Assembly (NCBI GenBank): GCA_951213105.1
Contig: OX578138.1
Location: 68,504,537-68,568,536, forward strand
DNA: 64,000 nucleotides
From: Amaurobius ferox
Taxonomy: Eukaryota > Arthropoda > Arachnida > Araneae > Amaurobiidae
Reading direction: 5' to 3'
Shown: piece by piece, positions 46,836 through 60,038 of the stretch
Layout: each line of letters begins with the position of its first letter
Position numbering within the stretch: the stretch's first letter is position 1
Program-made: the position numbers and the translations under genes
Notes under the pieces: generated by a model
Told to the model about the DNA's origin: nothing
Databases searched by the model: none
Seen by the model: the letters and a program-made list of their open reading frames with translations, nothing else

Positions 46836-46975
46836 CCAATGCGCAGAGTTCAGGTCAGTACGATATGCTGATGCAAGAATTGTGGTCAATGACCAAAGTC
46901 GAAAGCGAAGGTATGTGCCCATTAATAATTGTTGAAGGTCATAAACGCAATTTAGGCATTTTTAATTAAATGGTC
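46836..46975 (+). repeat. Dispersed repeat H, forward copy
   Basis: Inverted relative of 48625-48770. Shares 'gctgatgcaagaattgtggt', 'aaagtcgaaag.gaaggtat' and 'cccattaa' with what follows. Translating the less damaged partner gives 'QYGLAPNTYSYGQYDADARI' followed by VVYVQSRKGR. Here an extra AT shifts the frame. It may be a decayed exon or simply a repeat; no known protein family comes to mind. Confidence 0.4.
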
Positions 46976-48140
46976 TCACATTGTCTCTCTTCTTCGCAAA
47001 AAATGAATAATTGTAATTATTTTAATAAGTAGTCAATATTGTTAATAAATGATTTTATTTTAAAGTTAAAATGGTGCAAATAATCATGGTAGTATGTTAA
47101 TGTTTTCTATTTCAGGACTCGCACTGAAGATTAATAAGGTGGGTTTAAGCGGCACACAACGCAATGTGTTTAATGTTTTAACATATATAACGATTCACAA
47201 TTTACGATATTCGGCCATGTTCTAAGATTAATTAAATATATTTCTTAAATGTAACTTTAAGTTACGTCTTTTTGTGCACCACAAGTTCTTCATCTCAATC
47301 ATTTTTACAGTTGACACGTGTTGTAATGCTTAACTCGGCATTTGATTACGAGAATGTTTCTGATAAGATATGATAGTCTTTATTGTAGCTTTTTAACACT
47401 TTCCAACATAGTTGAAAAGTGTTTATGACTTTGTTCATTCTATCTATCTCTCTGTCTGTCTGTCCATTCGCATGATATCTACCGTAAAAATGACTTTTCA
47501 AAATGAAATTTTAGTATGTTGTTGAGACAGTCTGTGGAATATAAGGGAATGTAAATGAATAATATCACGCAACTAGTTTTGGATTGAACCCGGGTTGAAA
47601 AAGTGAAACATATTGAACCCTATGGGGCCTAATTTTTCAAACATTTATTTAGCAAAGTAAAATTTTACAAATTGCTTCAAAAATTTTAGGAAATATTCAA
47701 ATTACCCCATAAAAATGTAAAAAGAAATTCAGCAAAATGTGTTTGGTAGTTTTTTAAATAAAAATTAAAATAATAATTACACCCATGTTATATGAAGATA
47801 TTACATGGCTCATTTCAAAATAAAATATGGCATTCATCTTTTTTTCCCAGTGTAACAATCGTGATTTTTAAAGTTCTTTTAAATTTATATTTAGTGTTTG
47901 TTGCATCCGTCCTAAAACTGCTATATTTCTGCTTATTTTCTGTGCTTCTATATTCTGTGCCAACGCAATTACAATACCTTTGAGATTAAATGATCATCAA
48001 GATTTGATCAATTCTATAATGAAGCATAATTGTAATGTATGCAGAATGTAAACAAGTGATTGCATGATGAGTTGTATAAGTATTGATGAATGTTTTTCAC
48101 GCAAAAATAGTTAGCTCTGGAGTCCGGAATAAAAGCTGTA

Positions 48141-49320
48141 GTGCAGTTTAAGAAAAAGTAACTTAAAGTTGGCTTTTAGACTATTAATTTAGTAAGATTA
48201 TTTGTGCGTTCATTACCGTTATTACCGCATCTTTGAGAATAAAACATTAAAGTTTATTTATTCGTAGTTGCGTTGATTATTCATTAATACCGCTTTAACC
48301 ATCATACAAGAATAATGCAAAAGCATATTAAATTGAATTATCTAATCATGGCCGTAAATTGGTACATAGTGGATACTCATTAAATTAAACATTGCGTTGT
48401 TTGCCGCTATTAAAATCCACCATTATTTTCTTCAGTGCGAGTTCTGTAAAGGAATATTAATTAACATAATGCTACTCTATTATTTTCACCATTTTAACTT
48501 TAACAATAAATCCTTTATTGACAACATAGATCAACTTAATTACTCGATTACAACAATTATTCCTCTTGTTCGCGCCGGAGAGAGACAATGTGAAACCACT
48601 AGTTGAAAATGCCTAAAATGTATTTAAGACCTTCCATATAATATTTAATGGGAATATACCTTCCCTTTCGGCTTTGGACGTAGACCACAATTCTTGCATC
48701 AGCATCATACTGGCCGTAACTGTAGGTGTTTGGCGCCAACCCGTACTGCTAATTGTACTGCAATTGATCTAGACATTCTTTTGAAATCTCTACGGAACAC
48801 TTTATAATACTTGCGTAACACTTCTCTATTGCATCTCTCTACTGTGCGGTCTGGTGGAAATACTCGGGACTCGTCATGGCATTCTGACCTCTTGCTTCGA
48901 ACTTTTCCAAATCATTATAACTTGTTTCATAATTCTCACTCAACTGACTTCACTGACTGCACTTCATTTTTTTAACTGTACTTTCTTAACGGAACTATCG
49001 TAGAAGTTGTGTAATTTCATCTCTTGGTTGCTGCCTCCTTTTTGCCTGAGAACTGACACACGTCCTTTTTGCTCTGATTGACCAACCTTAGTCACTTCAG
49101 CCAGACATCTTCCATAATTGGTTATTCTTTTTACCCAATGTCGTTGCCTTCACCTTATCCTTAGAGTCCTTCTACCCCTTCTGTCTTGAAAAGTCAGTGT
49201 GTCGTAAACTCTGGCGTCATTGAGACTGAAGGTATTGTCTGACGTTTCGGACACTATAAATAACGTATATAAAGCTATCTCATATTAACTGGTGTGAAAT
49301 CTATTTCTGATCTCACAAAA
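48141..49320. other. Sequence inserted in E4
   Basis: Not found in other E copies. Less AT-rich than the surroundings between about 48650 and 49220. Holds repeat H. No domain recognised on either strand. Confidence 0.4.
48625..48770 (-). repeat. Dispersed repeat H, inverted copy
   Basis: Inverse of 46836-46975. The minus strand keeps an open 30-codon frame beginning QYGLAPNTYSYGQYDADAR, and 'AAG|GTATAT' after it could serve as a splice donor. However, similarity between the two copies continues past that point, which argues against a simple exon. Confidence 0.4.
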
Positions 49321-49570
49321 GCCATATGAATGAAATATTCATTGCTTTTACATAGAAAGCCAGACGGTTTATATTTCGATGACGTCCTCTGGATACAGTT
49401 CATATTTTTCGATGACGGTTTAAATTTTCAAATATAATAAATTACTGTAGTATTGTGATAATTTAAAATATACCAGCTCTAAATGTATCGCATTTTAGAG
49501 TTGTTCAAATAAAATTGCATTTCAGTTGAAAAATGTTTCATAATCAATGTTTTAAGCATGATTGATCTTC

Positions 49571-49849
49571 TTTTTTTTTCTTTAGCATACTTAGAGCTGT
49601 CACGACGCTCAACATACCGAATTGTAAGGGTCTGTCGTTATATATGGTATGCAGAACTTTTCTTGTCAGTGTTAGCTTTGAAAAAAAAGGATGACATTTT
49701 CAAGATTTTGACCTGTCATCAGTGTACCTTAAAATTTAAAACCTTTACTTTTTGCAATCTTTACTCTTTAAAACGTATTATTGAAAAAGTATTATTTTCA
49801 CAAAAATTTTCGATTTCAAGATTTCGATGACACAATGTATTTTAAGATC
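49571..49849. other. Unassigned sequence
   Basis: Frame 49558-49830 (90 codons) has no recognisable domain; not called. Confidence 0.3.
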
Positions 49850-50290
49850 ATCTGAACACGTGTTGACCGTATTTGAAAGGATGCCCGTCTGCCTTCTACT
49901 TTGACCTGGACAGCGCGACCTACCAGAAAAAAATTGCGGCGCAGTTCACTAGATTTAATAAGCATTTCATCATTATTTGCCTGTCTGTCTGCCTGCCTGA
50001 TGTCTGTAGTCGATTTCTTGTGTACACAATCACAGTCACAAATATTAATGGATCTTAACGAAACTTTGTATCCGGCTTTGTTATTAAAACATTTAGAACT
50101 TGATAGAATATTTTTTAAAAAAAAAATTCAAGCGAAAACTGTGTATTTTATTTTAAATTTTATATGTTTTTTGCAAAATGTGACATAATCATGCAATAAT
50201 CGATACAATTTTTTTATTCATGACGTCATTAGCCCGTTTTGTATCGAAGAACGCTCTTCTAACGATATTTGAACTGAATCCGTGACAATT
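49850..50290 (+). mobile_element. Family F copy (Helitron-like?)
   Basis: Begins like 38025-38070 ('ttaagat..cctgaacacgtgttg..'), has a 'gtctgtctgcctgcctg' tract at 49983-49999, then 'cacaaatattaatggatctt'. The core layout (GTCT tract followed by a 'taatgga..' block) is like the A, B and E families, but ends were not defined. A short piece at 49917-49927 ('cgacctaccag') resembles the S-family SINE tail. Confidence 0.4.
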
Positions 50291-50397
50291 TTCTCTTATA
50301 TATTTATTTATTTAATTTTAAATACGATGAAATATGCATGCATTTTTTTTTTTTTTTCTCATCCAAAAATGGAAGATTAGCACAATTCTGTAGTTTT

Positions 50398-50604
50398 GCA
50401 AAAATATGAGTTGAAAACCCAGGCCGTTCGACTCATCCAAAGGACTTGAGCAACTATTTGAACGGCCGGGCAAAAATATGAGTTGTTGTTGATTGAAACC
50501 CAGACCGTCCGACCTACCAGAAAGGCGTAAGGTAACAGTTTGGACGGTCGGGAAGTGTCACCCAATTTAGACCGGAACTCAGTGGGGAGGGCAAAAATAT
50601 GAGT
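50398..50604 (-). mobile_element. Two 5'-truncated S-family SINE tails in one target site
   Basis: The target sequence GCAAAAATATGAGT appears three times (50398-50411, 50470-50483, 50591-50604). Between them lie a 57-bp tail (50413-50469) and a 106-bp tail plus end of body (50485-50590). Each copy is thus flanked by the same 14-bp duplication. The inner tails differ in type: the first has 'gactcatccaaaggacttg', the second 'gacctaccagaaaggcgta'. Confidence 0.85.
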
Positions 50605-52016
50605 GTATATCCTCACATTTTAACAATTTTATTTAATTACTCTATTTTCAGATTTTCTGTTAATTTTAATTCAAAATCTTAAATTAAAATTTTCGATTCC
50701 CTTTTTCTTCGGTTAGCGATCTCCGGTGTCAGTTGACGTCATAATCTGGTCTTTTCTATAGATTCTTTCGGTTCCTTCTCCGGTTGCTGGTTGGCATTTT
50801 TGCGCATGCGTGGAAAATTGTTGAGCACGACTACGTCATCGTTGAAAGTATAAGATTTTAATTGAAACGAAAGGGGACATGACTTTGCTTCAAAACAGGC
50901 GATTTGGAAATTGGGTAGGATGCCATCTGTATCTGCTTTATTTAAGTAGCAACCGCTTATGTAGGACCCGGGGAACGCAGGGAAATTCGTTCTAGTACGA
51001 AATATGTAGATATATAGAATTTTATAACAATGTGAGCGTTCGTTCTCGAGGTATTGTATATTTATCTCATAGACACACACATACGCACACAGGCGGATAC
51101 ATAGTACTACCGAAAATATTCGAAATGTGTAAATACAGTCTTAAAACTTTTAATTTTTGAAAAATATGGAATAAAAAATCATCGAATGATGAATCGTTTT
51201 AATCGAGCCTTAAAAATAACGAATTCGAAAATTTTGTGTAAAAATATATTTTCTGAGTACAATAGTATAAATAAGTAAAAATACAGCTTTTCGTTATTTT
51301 TTATTTAAAATGATTAGCATTATTACCTGGAATTTATATATCAGAAATCCTTATCAATTGTGTATCCCCAGAAATAATTTAAATTGAACACCCGAATGAG
51401 AATGCCACCTTAATAAGATTAATGCGGATATTGGAGAGTTGGTTTTCCTCTTCAAGTTTCCAAATAATCCTACACTAATCCTAATAATCCCCTTTCTGGT
51501 GAACTAAGCTAAAACAGATTTGTCAGATTAATTACATAGTACGTTGTGTTTTTTTCCCCGTTAGGATATTTTGCTACATCGGTGGTTTTGATTTAATGGA
51601 GGAGATATCTGTTCCGTTGGCTAGTTAGATATATAAATGAACTAGAAAATGTACTCGACGTTGCTCGAGATTTAAAGCAGGAATTAATACGCAGGATTTA
51701 AAACAGGAATTTAATACTCCGTTAGCCCTCTTGTTGAGCGTAATATGCCCAAAATAATCTATTTTGATAAATATTAAATATTCTCTTTTATGCCCTAAAT
51801 AAATTTATTAAATTTAATTATTTAATAAATAAATTATTGTTATTTTAATTTAAATTTTTAATAATAATAAATTTTATGCACTTCGATACGAATAAAATAA
51901 GAACATTTGATACACGTCCTAAATAAGTACGCGGGGCACACTTATTTAGCTATATACACTTGCTTAAAATCAACAGTGTTGTATCTATAAATGAAAACAT
52001 ACTTGCACTCTTAATA
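50605..52016. other. Unassigned sequence
   Basis: The minus-strand frame at 50739-51080 (113 codons) overlaps a CACA run and has no known domain. No gene called. Confidence 0.35.
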
Positions 52017-52135
52017 CCTCACCATATGAATTACCTCCCTCACCATACCCATGACCTCACCATACCAATGGCCTCCCTCACTATACCCATGATCTCACCA
52101 TATCAATGACCTCCCTCACCATACCCATGACCAGT
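52017..52135 (+). repeat. ~38-bp minisatellite, three copies
   Basis: Alternating 'ctcaccatacccatgac' and 'ctcaccataccaatggcctc' phrases, about three units. Confidence 0.85.
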
Positions 52136-52665
52136 ATGGAAGAGAAGATAATGCCCAGTTAAGGGAGAAGATACTAACGACACTGAGTTATCAGAACTGA
52201 AAATGCATGATAAGTTTAACATTGGAATTCATAGAAAATTTAGGAATGGAGTATTTAAAAAATATTTTTGTTAGAATGCAAATATACCGCACACAGGGCT
52301 TGAACAGCGCATCGACATCCGTGACCTTCAAATTGCAAGGGCCCCTAAATTTTGTATGTGTTAAAACGTTTTAATCAGAAATAATTATTTATTTAAGTAT
52401 TTAAATAATATATACCGATAATATCAGTTTTTATTTTAAATTTTGAAACTATGAATTATACAAATATTATTACAAATATTTTGAAGTTTTACTTTTAAAT
52501 AAAATGTTCTATATGTACAAATGTGCCTTCGAAACAGTCTTCCTAAACTTTCAAATTTTCTTGGTGATGTTTTTTTGCATGTATTTGGTATGCCGTGAGT
52601 GTAATGGGGCCCCCAATTAAGAAAGAAGGATGCCACATTCAAAAAAGAAAATTTATTATTAAAAA
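52136..52665. other. Unassigned sequence
   Basis: No gene or recognised repeat. Confidence 0.35.
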
Positions 52666-53095
52666 ACATGAATGCCATATTTTTTTTTGAAGTGGGTCAC
52701 GTGATCTCTTCAAATTATGTGGGTGTAATTAATATTTAAATTTTTATTTAAAAAACAACCGAACATATTTTGCTGATTTTTTTTTCATATGTTTTGTAGG
52801 ATAACTTGAATATTTCCTACAATTTTCATAGCAATTTGTGAATTTTAACTTCGCCTAAAAATGCTAGGTCCTATAGGGTTCAATTTATTTCATATTTTCA
52901 ACCCTGGTTTAATTCAAAACTAATAGGGTGATATTACTCGTTTATATTCCCATATGTTCCACAGACCGTCTCAACAACATACTAAAATTTCATTTCGATA
53001 AAATCATTTTTACGGCAGTTATCGTCAGATAGACTGACAGAATGAGCAAAGTCATAAACCCTTTTCAACTATGTTCTAAAGTTTTAAAAATTGAT
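52666..53095 (+). mobile_element. Family E, 3' third (E5)
   Basis: Starts inside the element at 'atgccatatttttttttgaag', passes 'gtcacgtgatctcttc', ends with 'ggcagttatcgtcagat' and the terminal region 'cttttcaactatgttctaaag'. 5'-truncated. Confidence 0.7.
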
Positions 53096-53107
53096 CAAAT
53101 AATAAAC

Positions 53108-54400
53108 AAGAAGGAAAGATCAATCATGCATAAAACATTGATTATGAAACATACTCCAACTGCAATGCAATTTTATTTAAACATCTCTAAAATACGATAT
53201 ATTCCTCGGTAATATTCTTATAATCAACACAATACAGCATTAATTTATTATATTTGAAAACTTAAAATTTCATCGAAAAAAATGAACTTTATCGAATGAC
53301 GTAATTGATATATAAATTACTAGGTTTAAACATCTCCAAAATGCGATACATTCAGCGGTAATATTGTCAAATTATCACAATACTACAATAATTTATTATA
53401 TTTCAAAACTTCATCAAAAACAAATGGACTTCATTCAAATAACGTCATTGAAATATAAATCGCCTGGCTCTCTATATTAAAGCAACATTTCATTCATAAA
53501 CTTTTCCATTCCTTTTATTCATCACAATGCTACAATAATTTATTTTATTTAAAAACTTAAAACCATGAAGGTAAAAGTAATTTAACGCTATGCTTAATAC
53601 TTCATCGAAAAGATCATCTGCTTCTCTGTGTAAAATCAATGAATGTTTCATTCATATCAGCCATATTGCAGACTCTAGAGCAAAACAATTTTGCGTTCAA
53701 GAAATGCAGCAATTCTTATACAACTCATCCTACATTTTTTGGTGTTTACATTCTTCATAGTGAAAATCAGGCTGCGTTGTAGAAATAATCAAAAGTTTGA
53801 TGATCATTTAAACTCAAATATATTATAATTGCGCTATTTCAGAATGTAGATGCACAGAATTTAAGCAAAAATAAAGCGGTTTTAGGACGGGTACAACACT
53901 AAATATAAATTAAAATGAGCTTTAAAAATCATGATTTTGACACAAGATGGATGCCATATTTTATTTTGAATTGGGTTACGTGATCTCTTGTAATGGTCAC
54001 GTGATCTCCTCATATAAAAAGTGTAATTATTATTTTAATTTTTATTTAAAAACTACTGAATATATTTTGCTGAAATTTTTTTTATATTATTCAGGGCAAT
54101 TTGAATATTTCCTAAAACTTTCGAAGCAATTTAAGAATTTCAAATTCGCTTAAAAAATGTTTGAAAATTAGGTTCCATAAGGTTCCATGTATTTAGTTTT
54201 TTCAACCCGAGTTCAATCCAAAACTAATTGTGTGATATCATTCATGTATATTTACATAGGTCCCATAGACCGTCTGATCAACAGACTAAAATTTTATTTT
54301 GATAAACTCATTTTTACGGCAGTTATCGTGCTAACGGACAGACAGGCAGACATAATTAACACAGTAATAAACACTTTTCAACTATGTTGTAAAGTGTTAA
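53108..54400 (+). mobile_element. Family E, full-length copy (E6)
   Basis: About 1.29 kb. Begins 'caagaaggaaagatcaatca', ends 'acttttcaactatgttgtaa' plus 'agtgttaa'. Lies about 12 bp after another E copy in the same direction, like the head-to-tail B copies at 2.9-4.6 kb. Contains two CACGTGA motifs near 53998-54005. No ORF. Confidence 0.75.
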
Positions 54401-55200
54401 TAAAATGATAAATGGATAAAAAAATAAACTGATAATAATACATAAATAGATCAAAAAATTAAATTCATTGTAATATATAAAAAAAAACTTGTGCCGTTCA
54501 TGTAATATAATTTTCATTTTGTTTCTAAAAGTATTTAATTTGAGAACTTCAGCTTTCAGAATATTTACTAATCCTACTTCAAAGCTAAAACCTTAATCAG
54601 GACGACGTCCTAAAAAGATTAATCTATATATATATATTGAAGAGTTAATATTTCCTCTTCAGATTTTGATTAACATTGCACTAATGCTAATACTCTTTTC
54701 CCTTGCTGAACAAAGCTAAAACAGATGTGTCAGGTAATTACATTGTATTATCATTTGTGAAGATATTAAGATATTTCCCTTATTTATGATTAGATGGAGA
54801 AATGTATTCCTTATATTTTTTAATGCATAAAGTGATACTGTGTTATCCAATATGCAAATGTAGCTTTTATGTGGGTTCTGTGACTTAGCTACTGTAGTTA
54901 CAACAATTTGATATATGTGTTATAGTAATTTGAAGCTGGTTACATGGTATGGCATACTGCAGCGGATTCAACAGACGTTCATAAAATGCCTGCACATATC
55001 GAGCCTTTTTTAGTTATCGAATATATAATGTATTGACTATAAATGCTAATAGATCCTAGATCGACCTAGATAAACCTAGATCAACAAATGCTCACTTATC
55101 TCTGCTCTGGGAACACGACCCATAGATTTTGGAGTGCTCTTTACCAATGGGTTCTGTAACCACGACCTTAGCCATTGCAGACCCCTATAGTTTCTGCTTA
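54401..55200. other. Unassigned sequence
   Basis: AT-rich, no gene seen. Confidence 0.35.
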
Positions 55201-56237
55201 TTACTTTCCTTATATACATAATGTATAAGGAAAGTATTGTGACGCGGTCAAAAATTCGAATTCGAGTTTTCAACGGGAGAACACGTTTCAAGCATCTCTG
55301 ATCACGAATCAAACATTTTTGAAGTGATGTCTGTGTGTGTGTGTGAAAGTATGTGTGTGTGTGAAAGTATGTATGTGTGTGTGAAAGTAAGTGTGTGTGC
55401 GTGTGTGTGTGTGTGTGCGCGTGTGTGTCAGTGAGTCTGCGGAGACGATAACTGACGAACAAATGGACCGATTCGAACGAAATTTGGTACAAAAATCATA
55501 ATTCGTAAACACTGGAAGTCTATTGTTTTTATGCGTAATCGAATGTTCAGAACCCCCCATAAATTTTCGAGTGAAATTATGAAGAAATCGTCAAAAAATC
55601 AAAACCGCAGTTACGCAAATAGTAACGCATAAAGTTACGCAAATAGACATTTCTTATGTAATTTTTCATTAGAAAACGATTGACATAAATTTTAGAACGC
55701 TAACATGAATCGTTTTCGAGATATTGCACATTTTTCAAAAAAATTATCAAAAAGTCATATAAAATAAAAAAAAATCCCTATTGAGAAACATGTTCATTTT
55801 TCTTATGTAATACCATGCGATAAATTTGGTGACATCATTCTCGTGGATCTAGCTCTTTCCATTCATGAAAAAAGATATTTTGAGTAATACTTTTGTATTT
55901 GAACGCCAATAGTCATTTATATGCTGTAAGAATAACTTATTTCTCGGTCCATAACACTTAGCGAGATTCTGGTGCGAATTTGGTGGAATGTCGCCAACTT
56001 GGCGACTTTTCTAAATGTTGGTAAATTAACGAAAAACTCGCCAAATGGATAAAAATGACGCTAAATCAATGATGACTCATTGATGATGACGACATGGAAA
56101 ATGACGACTCATTGACGAAAATTCAATATCTTGGAAAGAATATAAATAACAACTATAAAAATAATCTATTATTTTTACTGCAAAAGTAGTAAATTCATTG
56201 CATTATATAAGGAAAGTCATGTGCTGCCCACATCAGA
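55201..56237 (-). mobile_element. Helitron-like family A, longest copy (A3)
   Basis: About 1037 bp. 3' hairpin 55203-55234 (ACTTTCCTTATATAC..GTATAAGGAAAGT), (GT)n with 'gaaagta' interruptions at 55330-55430, 5' end TCTGATGTGGGCAGC at 56237, subterminal repeat 'tatataaggaaagt' beside it. Flanks are A on the 5' side and T on the 3' side. The frames through the GT tract (His/Thr repeats) are not genes. Confidence 0.85.
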
Positions 56238-57684
56238 TTTTTCTTCCGGTAATTTGATGTCGATTGTGCGGCATGGTTGACTCTGTTGGTCGTTACAAAA
56301 GTTTGTAAAATTCCGACACGTACCAAATTTTTTGTTGAGATTGCAGTTGCCGACTATTTAGTACTAAAAAGCGGTAATATTATCGAAAAATAGGTTCAAT
56401 AATGCCGATTGATGCACTGGGAATGGTATTATAATGATTTTTATAGACTGATTTCTTCACTATGTTATTTTGTGTTTATTTACACTACATAAATCTAATT
56501 CCAGATAATACTTTATCATAAAAATGAAGCTATTTAGTGTTAAACAATTTTAACATATTTCGCATTAAGAATAGTTAGCAAAAGGGTTGGAATTCATACA
56601 GAGATTTTTTGAACATATATATTGTTTCGTCCCAAATACACCATAAAATGAAAGGAAATATAATGGTTTGCTTATGATTGCGTGCCACATTCTTTATGTG
56701 ATTCGAATGTGCCTAAATCTATTTTTCATATCCTTCCGTTCAGTATGTTACTTAATTAAACGAAAATGAATCTGTTATGATACAACACATGACTTTTTAC
56801 GTATCCTGTTAATTTTACAGCGTTAATAATTTGAAATGTGGTCAAAAGCATATAATTCTATCGATATCGACAGTTCTATCGTTTCTAGAAATATCGACAG
56901 CATTAAAAACTTAATTTTTTCCCAATCTAGAAGTGAAGGTTATTGACGAATAGGCTGATAATATAATAATCACAAAACGCTGTAACAAAAACTAACAGCA
57001 TAAAAACTTGGTCAAAATAGAGCAGAGTACACTAATACAGCATAGATTTTTACCTCTCTCATTTCTCCTCGTCTCATTGGCAACTTTCTTAGTAGTTTCA
57101 TCCCCGTTTGAATGAAGTGCACTTGCTTGAATGAGTTAAATTGTGCTTTTTGCTTGCCCTTAAGAAAATTGATTGCCCTTAAGATTGCCCTTTGATTGCC
57201 CTTAAGAAAAAAAGCTGTTTTTCGCCTTCGCCAGTCAAGCTCTAAAATTTAGTATATGCTGTATTTTCACAATTTTTTTTATATTGCAGGTTAGAGAATA
57301 TAATTGTTTGCTTCCGTCCAAGGCACATATAAGAGACAAACATGAAAAATCAAAAATTTTAGTGAAATGTACTTTTAAATAATTATTTATTTCATAATTA
57401 ATATTGCGCGATAAAACTTAAATTACTGTATAAGGAAAGGCAGAAAGAATTTGAGTTTGTAGAGAAATAATTTTGTGCTGTTCACATCAGATTTTTCTTA
57501 TCTAACGACGTTCTTTCAGTTACGGCACTTTCAGTAAAATATCTTCAGAAACATTTTCTGTTTAGATAATAAGAATGGTTCGGCACGAAGAATAAAATGA
57601 TACAAGAGAGCTCATAAAATAAAATCAGCGTTTTATGGATCGAAGTAACATTCTCAAGCATTCTATTATATTTATGTTTACCTA
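56238..57684. other. Unassigned, with a family A/B-like terminus near 57440-57492
   Basis: No gene. 'gtataaggaaaggcag..' through 'tgtgctgttcacatcagatt' (about 57430-57492) is a diverged A/B 5' end without a recognisable body. Confidence 0.4.
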
Positions 57685-58690
57685 CGACCCAGTAATATAT
57701 GCAGCTCACAACATTTCTCTAGAGAGAATGTAAAACAACGCAATACAAGTACAACAAACGCAGTACAACTCATTTTTTTTGTAAACTTTTGTATTAGAAG
57801 AACTGGTGCATCTATGCAATAATTTTCCTTAAGAATTAAAAAATTGCTAATTCGTAAGAGGCGCCATTATTACTTTTCATAGAAATCCATAGTGCGACCA
57901 GTAATATATGCAGCTTACAATATTTCTCTAGAGGGAATGTAAAACAACACAATTCAAGTACAACAAATGCAGTACAACTCATTCTTTCAGTATATCTTTG
58001 TATTAAAACACTGACGCATCTATGCAATAAATTTCTTTACAGAATGAAAAATCTGATGTGGGCAGCACATGACTTTCCCTGCAGACTTATATCCACGTTC
58101 TCTTTATTTCAATTAAATTTAATACACTTTTAATTCAATTTTCGTTCTCATTTGATAACTGGACTCATTTTCAAAGGTGGGGTGAAGAAAATACGAAAAA
58201 AACTTCCAAATCGTACCAAAATCTAATCAGCACCAGGGTGACCTATACGTGACTCATCTACCGAATTTTGTGACATTCGGTCCATTAGTTTTTCAGCTAG
58301 AGTGGTTACAAGCTTTTGCGGGCCATTTCGCAAAAAAGGCGGGTTCTTTTATCATGCATCGTACCCAAAACTAATCAGCACCAGACTCGACCACAAGTGA
58401 CTTAACTACAAAATTTTGTGAAAATCGGTGTATTAGTTTTTTAGTTAGAGTAGATACAAAATCTGCACAGACAGACAAACACACAGACAGACACGCACAC
58501 AGACGTCACGCTAAAAATAGTTTTTTCGTATTCTAGAGGTCTCGAAACATGTAGATCTGTCGAAAACTCGAGTTGCGATTTTCGACATGATTCCAATACT
58601 TTCCCTATACATTACCATGTATTGCAGGGAAGGTAAAAATGTGCTAATTCGTAATATACACCATTTTTACTTCTCATAGAATCCATGGTA
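57685..58690 (+). repeat. 210-bp tandem duplication, second copy split by a family B element
   Basis: Copy 1 is 57685-57894. Copy 2 is 57895-58051 plus 58637-58690. Shared phrases: 'agtaatatatgcagct', 'tttctctagag', 'gcagtacaactcattctt', 'catctatgcaataa', 'tgctaattcgtaa', 'cttttcatagaa'. The B element at 58052-58636 interrupts copy 2 between 'gaatgaaaaa' and 'aaatgtgctaattcg'. Confidence 0.85.
58052..58636 (+). mobile_element. Helitron-like family B (B7), internally deleted
   Basis: 585 bp: 5' TCTGATGTGGGCAGC, 3' hairpin ending GGTAA. About 200 bp after 'aaaatacgaaaaaaact' are missing compared with 27110-27899, including the 'tctcgagaacgg' block. Otherwise very similar to that copy. Confidence 0.85.
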
Positions 58691-60004
58691 ATATGTATTG
58701 AAGGGTATGTAGTATTGGTGAAGGCAATGTGTATTGTAGAATTAGAAAGAATAGAACTGTTTTCTCTTTTAAATAGCTAACAAAATTTGACAAAATCTGA
58801 AATGAAAATCTCCAAAACGGCTGAAATTTATTTATTTATTCATTTAATGTGTATCTTATATGTTATTTTTTATGTCAAAATATTTTAAACCTTTATTTTA
58901 ATTATTTGTTTGGCGATAATAAAAAAAAAACTTCATGGTTTGAGAGTTTTTCACGCTTCGCACTATTCTAGCATATTCGTAGTCCTCCAAGCCTCATAAT
59001 ACTCTCTGAAATGCTTTGTAAAATACGCCGTGAAACATCTTGCAAGAAAAGAGTTTCTTTTCAGCGAAGATAAATGATTCGGCGGAAGCAATAAAATAAA
59101 TGGTACAGCGGATTTAAAAACATATATACACCGCATGATGAATCGAAGGAAAGCTCTGACATTCTATCATCTTTATGTTCACCATCCGATCAATAATACA
59201 TGTTGCTCACAATATTCTTATAGAAATATCAGACTATTCTTATGGGACAGTATCTGCCGACTGATTTTGCGCTTTTTATGCACCCGACTATAATGTAAAA
59301 CAGTTGCTAGCATGCTACTGAATGTTTCAGAGGAATCTGCTGTCCGTAATGGGGAGTAAGGTACCTGATAGTTATGATAATATATATATATATTATCATA
59401 ACTACCAGGACAAAAATAGTTGGTTAGGTCATCTGTAGTTTGGTTTTAAGGTTGTAAATAATGAACTTAATCATCAAGGAGGTAAATTATGTTAATCATT
59501 CCAACTAAAACGATTGAATATCTGCAATAATGGGATTGCTATTTTTGTAATGACAACAATGGGACGCTTTCTGTCAGTAAAATAGAAGGAGTGATCTTCG
59601 GCTTGTGTACATTTTTTAAAAAAAAATTGGTGTGTGGTGTTTCCTGTTGAAGGAATCCTGGTGTTTGTTCTATGTATTTGTTGTCTTGTCTTTTATTAGA
59701 TTTCATTATTGTAAGTTATTTAGATGCTTCATGCAGGTTTTATGTCTGAATTTATTGACGGTATTTCGGGGTCATTGCCTATTCATATGCTGGCGTCCGA
59801 GAGTGCGCCATGGCTTAGCAGCTAGCTGTAATCGGGAATTAAAAGAGCTGACAATCGCTTTTCCGCCACTTTTTTGGTATTATGAAGATAATTTCCTCTT
59901 CTTTCCTTTACTCTGTTATTTAGTAATATTTTCGGTATTATTAGAGTAAGCTTCTGATAACGCTATTCTATTAAATACTTTTTAACTCTTTTTAACTTTT
60001 TTTG

Positions 60005-60038
<34 letters not shown>

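Larger units (their letters stand above)
47394..49570 (-). mobile_element. Helitron-like family E (E4), interrupted
   Basis: 3' end at 47394 ('taacactttccaacatag', then 'gtctgtctgtccattcgc'). It matches E to about 48140, then resumes at about 49322 ('gaatgaaatattcattgc', 'tttcgatgacgtc') and ends 'gattgatcttc' near 49570. The 1.2 kb between is extra sequence holding the repeat at 48625-48770. No ORF. Confidence 0.65.
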
